Shown piece after piece: positions 59,795 to 64,000 of a stretch of 64,000 bases of DNA. The first letter of the stretch is position 1. Every line of letters begins with the position of its first letter. The notes beneath the pieces are model-generated. The model was not told the origin of the DNA. It saw only the letters and a list, made by a program, of their open reading frames with translations, and ran no database searches. A program made the translations under genes and the position numbers. The DNA is taken from positions 496,001 to 560,000 of the forward strand of contig OZ260100.1 in the NCBI GenBank assembly GCA_965284565.1. Direction: 5' to 3'. Origin of the DNA: BRH-c54 sp965284565. GTDB lineage: Bacteria > Bacteroidota > Bacteroidia > Flavobacteriales_E > Vicingaceae.

Positions 59795-60742
59795 TTATAA
59801 AATAAATGAAATATTGTTCAGCACTTGGGTTAATCCTTCCTCCAAGGTATATATTTTATTATTTCCCAAGAGTTGTTTCATTTTAGAAATATCAGGTCTT
59901 CTTCTTGTCATATCACCTTCTTCTAAAGGTGGTAAATGAATTATTTTTGAAGACGAACCTGTTAATTTAATAATAAGCTTGGCTAACTCTAAAATAGAAG
60001 TTTCTACATCGTTACCAATATTAATGGTTTGATTAACATGCTCATCGCTAAAAGCGGCCTTTATAGTTGCTTCAACATTGTTCTGCACATAACAAAAAGT
60101 TCTGGTTTGAGAGCCATCTCCATAAATGGTAATATCATTATTATTAAGTGCCGCATTAATAAATTTAGAAATAACAAAGTCCTTGCTTTGTTTTGGTCCA
60201 TAGGTGTTAAAAAACCTATAAACCACAAAATCTAAATCGTATTCTTGCTTGTATGATTTTAAAAAAGCTTCGCCAACATTTTTTACAATGGCATAAGGCA
60301 AGCGTGAATTTAGTGGTGTAGTTTCTTCATTTTGTGGATATTCTACAGGTTCTCCATATACTTCCGAAGAAGAAGAATAAATTATTTTTTTAACACCTGT
60401 ATTTTTTGAAAGTTTTAAAATATTTTCAATTCCGTTAATGTCTTTTAATACTTCAATAGGATTTTGTAAGGTTCTTTGTACACCAACTAAAGCAGCATAA
60501 TGAAAAACATAATCGAATGAAAAAGTATGAAACACACTTCGTATTTCATCTAAATTATTCACATCACACTGAATAAATTTAAGGTTACCTTTTGGAGCAT
60601 TAGGCAATTTGCTTTTATCTCCCGTTTTTAAGTTATCAACTACCACTACAAAATTATTAGCATCTTGAATCAATCCTTCAACCAAAGAACTTCCTACAAA
60701 ACCAGCACCACCGGTAACTAATATATTTTTTTTATTACTCAT
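59795..60742 (-). CDS. NAD-dependent sugar-nucleotide epimerase/dehydratase
   Basis: The 315-residue short-chain dehydrogenase-like protein has the GGAGFVG dinucleotide site (11-17), a YSSSSEVYG serine strand and the catalytic pair Tyr150/Lys154 (YAIVK). It is probably an epimerase or dehydratase acting on a nucleotide sugar; the substrate is not set by sequence. It overlaps rfbA by 8 bp, suggesting that the two act in one surface-polysaccharide pathway. Confidence 0.9.
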   Translation of the reverse strand: MSNKKNILVTGGAGFVGSSLVEGLIQDANNFVVVVDNLKTGDKSKLPNAPKGNLKFIQCDVNNLDEIRSVFHTFSFDYVFHYAALVGVQRTLQNPIEVLKDINGIENILKLSKNTGVKKIIYSSSSEVYGEPVEYPQNEETTPLNSRLPYAIVKNVGEAFLKSYKQEYDLDFVVYRFFNTYGPKQSKDFVISKFINAALNNNDITIYGDGSQTRTFCYVQNNVEATIKAAFSDEHVNQTINIGNDVETSILELAKLIIKLTGSSSKIIHLPPLEEGDMTRRRPDISKMKQLLGNNKIYTLEEGLTQVLNNISFIL

Positions 60743-61598
60743 TTACAATCTCCATCAAGTAAGTACCATAACCACTTTTAATCAATGGTTCTGCTAATTT
60801 AAGTAATTGTTCTTTAGTAATAAAACCTTTTCGATAAGCAATTTCTTCTAAGCATCCAATTTTTAACCCCTGACGTTCTTCAATAACCTGAACAAACTGC
60901 GATGCTTGCATTAACGACTGATGTGTTCCAGTATCTAACCAAGCTGTTCCTCTGTCTAAAATACCAACTTCCAACTGGTTCTTTTCTAAGTATATCCTAT
61001 TAATGTCGGTAATTTCATATTCACCCCTAGCACTTGGCTCTAAAGTTTTAGCTATTTCTACTACCTGGTTGTCATAAAAATATAAACCTGGAACAGCAAA
61101 GTGCGATTTTGGTTTTAACGGTTTTTCTTCAATAGAAATGGCTTTATTGTTTTTATCGAACTCCACTACTCCGTAACGCTGAGGATCGGAAACGTGATAA
61201 GCAAATACAACTCCACCTTTAGGTTCTCTCAATTCAACTAATAATTGTTCTAGACCTGTTCCATAAAAAATATTATCTCCCAAAATTAAAGCAACACTAT
61301 CGTTACCAATAAATTTTTCGCCAATAACAAACGCCTGAGCTAAACCATTGGGAACTTCTTGCACTTCGTATTCAAACTTACAGCCAAACTGAGAACCATC
61401 TCCTAACAAGGTTTTAAAGCTTAAATTATCATGAGGTGTTGTAATGATAAGAATTTCCTTAATTCCTGCACTCATCAGCGTTGAAATAGGATAGTAAATC
61501 ATTGGTTTGTCATAAATTGGCATTAACTGTTTACTAACAGCTAATGTTAATGGATGGAGACGAGTTCCGGAACCTCCGGCTAATACTATTCCTTTCAT
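60735..61598 (-). CDS. rfbA: Glucose-1-phosphate thymidylyltransferase
   Basis: RfbA makes dTDP-glucose from dTTP and glucose-1-phosphate, the first step to dTDP-sugars such as rhamnose. The 287-residue enzyme begins with KGIVLAGGSGTRLHPLT and has the family stretches YYPISTLMSAGI, ALILGDNIFYG and the PRGEYEITDINR segment. The other dTDP-rhamnose genes are not in the window. It overlaps the epimerase gene and starts 11 bp after the RND exporter gene. Confidence 0.95.
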   Translation of the reverse strand: MKGIVLAGGSGTRLHPLTLAVSKQLMPIYDKPMIYYPISTLMSAGIKEILIITTPHDNLSFKTLLGDGSQFGCKFEYEVQEVPNGLAQAFVIGEKFIGNDSVALILGDNIFYGTGLEQLLVELREPKGGVVFAYHVSDPQRYGVVEFDKNNKAISIEEKPLKPKSHFAVPGLYFYDNQVVEIAKTLEPSARGEYEITDINRIYLEKNQLEVGILDRGTAWLDTGTHQSLMQASQFVQVIEERQGLKIGCLEEIAYRKGFITKEQLLKLAEPLIKSGYGTYLMEIVNE

Positions 61599-61609
61599 AA
61601 CAACAAAGT

Positions 61610-64000
61610 TTAAGGGGTTTCTTCTTTTGGTAATTTTTTGTTTTTCTTTACTTTCAGTTTAGAAATATCAATATCTTCTTCTTCATCTAACACATTTATT
61701 AATGGTTCTTTTCTAAATGCTTTAGTAGTTAATGCTTTATCCAACGATAATAAAAATGAAGGCAACAACACTAAGTCTGCAAAAACAGCGAATAAAATAG
61801 TAAGTGATACTAATGTCCCAAGAGCAACAGTACCTCCAAAACTAGAAACAGTAAATACTCCAAACCCAAAAAACAAAATAGTTGACGTATAAATCATGCT
61901 AAAACCTGTTTCTCTAAGTGCTAAAATCGCTGCTTTTTTAATACCTAATCTGTGTATTTTAAGTTCTTGTCGGTATTTAGATAAAAAATGAATGGTATCG
62001 TCTACAGAAATACCAAAAGCAATACTGAAAATTAAAATTGTAGAAGGCTTAATGGCAACACCCAAATAACCCATAATAGCCGCTGTAGTTAGTAAAGGTA
62101 AAAAGTTAGGGATTAAAGAAACTAATACCATTCTAACTGAAGAAAACAATATTGACATTAATATAGCTATCAAAAAAATAGCTAAGGATAAGCTGGTAAA
62201 TAAATTTTCAATAAGATAACCTGTTCCTTTGAGGAAAGTTACACTAGTTCCCGTGGTATAAACATCATAGTCTTCTTTAGGAAAGATATCATCAATTATA
62301 GGTTGGATTTCATTTAATATTTCATCCATTTCTTTAGTACCAACATCTGCCATTTGGAAACTTACTCTGGTATATCGATTAGTTGAATCTATAAACGAAC
62401 TAAAGTTTCCTTTTTCATTGTCATTACCTACAAAAGTTTTCAATTTATTTAACTCAGATGCTGGAGGTAAAATATAAAATTTTGGTTTTCCATTTTTATA
62501 CGATTGATAGGCAAATTTTATAGCTTCAACAATAGATAATGGCTTTGAAAACTCCTTATATTTCGCCATTTCTTTCTGAAACTTTTGGATTTTGTATAAG
62601 GTTTTAGCATTATCGGAAAAAACACCATTTTTTTCTTTGGTATCTATCATTACCTCAAAAGGCATCACTCCATTAAATCCTTTTTCAAAAAATTTTAAAT
62701 CCTCAACAATAGGATCGTTTTTAGGTAAATCATCTATAAGGTTACCTGTTGTAGTCATTTTACTAATACCAAACAAGCTAAATACAAGAATCAAAATAGA
62801 AACAACATATACTTTTTTTCTATGATTTAGTACAATTACCTCAACAAAATCAACCACCTTACCCATAATTTTATTTTCAAGGTGCTTGGTATGACGTTTC
62901 TTAGGTGGCTTTAAGAAACTGAAAATAATTGGAATAAGAAAAATTGACAATATAAATACCAAGAAAATATCTATAGCCGCAACGATACCAAACTCTACCA
63001 ACATAGCACTTTTGGTAGAAATAAAAGTTGCGAAACCCAATGCTGTAGTTGTATTGGTAAGGAAGATGGCATTCCCTGTTTTTTCAATTACCCTACTTAG
63101 TGCTTTTATCTGGTTGTTATGTTTTTTGTATTCTCTGTGATATTTGTTTAATAAGAAAATACAATTAGGAATACCTATAACTATAATAAGTGGTGGAATT
63201 AAGCCTGTTAAAAGTGTAATCTCAAAATTGAAAAGTGATAAAACACCTAATGACCAAACCACTCCTATGCTAACTACAAGCATAGAGTACATCATTACCT
63301 TAAAGGAACGGAAAAATAAGTATAAAATAAGCGAGGTTATTAATACTGAAAGTAATAAAAACAACTCAACTTCATCGGCTACTTTAGTAGTTGAGTTTGC
63401 CCTAATGTAAGGCAAACCAGACTTATAGGTTTTAATTCCTGTCTGTTGCTCAAATTCAGCTACTTCCTCATCAACTCTTTCAAAAAGTGCATTCCTGTAT
63501 TTTGAATCTAACACTTCTCTATTTAAGGTGATTAAAATAAGTGTTGCGTGAGTGCTATCATTGAATAAAAATCCATTATAAAATGGCTGTTGATGAATGA
63601 TTTTTTTTATATCCTCAATTTCTTCTTGTGTGGTGGGCTTTTTTTGAACAATTTGATTAAAATCGAATTTTTTGCTTTCGTAGTTTTTCTTAAGTGTGTA
63701 AGCATTGGCTACCGAAAGAGCTTCTGTAACACCATTTACTTTTATTAATTCCCCATCTTTTTTAAAATCTACCTCAATTTTTTTGATATCTTGAGTTAAA
63801 TCAAACCAAGCATTAAAATTGTTGAGTTGGTAAATATTAGAGTTGTCTATTCCTACAACAACCATACTACCATCTTTACCAAAAATTTCTTTAAACTTAT
63901 CGTACTCTTTATAAGTAGGGTCCGATTTAGGAAGAATTTGAGCCATTTCATAACTCATTCGGGCAAACTGAGCTTGATAAGCCATGAAAACTGTTGCCAA
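61610..64000 (-). CDS. RND-superfamily exporter (MMPL type), 5' truncated
   Basis: The start lies beyond the right edge of the window. The 796 visible residues include two halves, each with a large periplasmic loop and about five TM helices. They contain GIPNCIFLLNKYHREY in the first half and FGISVDDTIHFLSKYRQEL in the second, with the Asp pair typical of proton-relay TM helices. This matches predicted RND/MMPL exporters of lipid-like or hydrophobic substrates. The C-terminus is a charged, cytoplasmic, Lys-rich tail. It heads, or at least precedes, rfbA, the epimerase and the prenyl synthase in one run. Confidence 0.88.
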   Translation of the reverse strand: MATVFMAYQAQFARMSYEMAQILPKSDPTYKEYDKFKEIFGKDGSMVVVGIDNSNIYQLNNFNAWFDLTQDIKKIEVDFKKDGELIKVNGVTEALSVANAYTLKKNYESKKFDFNQIVQKKPTTQEEIEDIKKIIHQQPFYNGFLFNDSTHATLILITLNREVLDSKYRNALFERVDEEVAEFEQQTGIKTYKSGLPYIRANSTTKVADEVELFLLLSVLITSLILYLFFRSFKVMMYSMLVVSIGVVWSLGVLSLFNFEITLLTGLIPPLIIVIGIPNCIFLLNKYHREYKKHNNQIKALSRVIEKTGNAIFLTNTTTALGFATFISTKSAMLVEFGIVAAIDIFLVFILSIFLIPIIFSFLKPPKKRHTKHLENKIMGKVVDFVEVIVLNHRKKVYVVSILILVFSLFGISKMTTTGNLIDDLPKNDPIVEDLKFFEKGFNGVMPFEVMIDTKEKNGVFSDNAKTLYKIQKFQKEMAKYKEFSKPLSIVEAIKFAYQSYKNGKPKFYILPPASELNKLKTFVGNDNEKGNFSSFIDSTNRYTRVSFQMADVGTKEMDEILNEIQPIIDDIFPKEDYDVYTTGTSVTFLKGTGYLIENLFTSLSLAIFLIAILMSILFSSVRMVLVSLIPNFLPLLTTAAIMGYLGVAIKPSTILIFSIAFGISVDDTIHFLSKYRQELKIHRLGIKKAAILALRETGFSMIYTSTILFFGFGVFTVSSFGGTVALGTLVSLTILFAVFADLVLLPSFLLSLDKALTTKAFRKEPLINVLDEEEDIDISKLKVKKNKKLPKEETP

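Overview
The window is AT-rich DNA of a Bacteroidota bacterium, most likely in or near the Flavobacteriales. The evidence is: secreted proteins with type IX secretion (T9SS) C-terminal sorting domains; a PorU2/PorV2-like pair; a 642-residue IspG of the long form; a lipoprotein of LptE type; and promoter -7 boxes of the form TAnnTTTG, the Bacteroidota consensus. No rRNA, tRNA, CRISPR array, transposase or integrase was seen. Both ends cut a gene: a UbiX-type flavin prenyltransferase at the left and an RND-family exporter at the right.

Left part (1-9.7 kb): a secreted M43 metalloprotease; the phenylacetyl-CoA epoxidase genes paaABCD (minus strand) with paaE diverging from them; a secreted protein built of three 152-residue repeats; and aspS. 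The next pathway enzyme, PaaZ, is encoded separately at 23.2-25.2 kb. A patch of poorly characterised genes follows (9.7-17.4 kb): a coiled-coil membrane protein, a TPR protein, a tryptophan-repeat protein, an ECF sigma factor with a one-TM partner, and a T9SS cargo protein.

Middle (17.7-27.9 kb): a U32-family protein overlapped by a small [4Fe-4S] ferredoxin; miaB, a sigma-54 activator, lptE and a lipoprotein in one minus-strand run; paaZ; then hpt, adk and obg, with a small zinc-ribbon-like gene (27746-27922) next to the defence locus.

Defence locus (28.0-36.1 kb): five minus-strand genes with overlaps or gaps of a few bases, in the order XRE-type regulator, type III restriction subunit (Res), type III methyltransferase (Mod), SIR2-domain NADase-like protein, HerA-like ATPase. 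A palindrome overlaps the likely -7 box in front of the regulator. The layout suggests one transcription unit joining a type III restriction-modification system to a SIR2-HerA abortive-infection module. This is the most interesting part of the window.

Right part (36.4-64 kb): prfC, a universal stress protein, a MORN-type protein and mnmA in one operon; PorU2-like and PorV2-like genes, both probably starting at TTG; pssA and tadA; a 1385-residue surface protein with distinctive codon use, preceded by two direct repeats that fit the LytTR-regulator consensus 21 bp apart; long-form ispG; a YitT-type membrane protein; a serine hydrolase and a DUF983 protein; an ABC-F ATPase; and an operon of RND exporter, rfbA, an NAD-dependent epimerase and a polyprenyl diphosphate synthase. 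A dispersed inverted-repeat element with AACCACATAG ends occurs twice in full and once in part.
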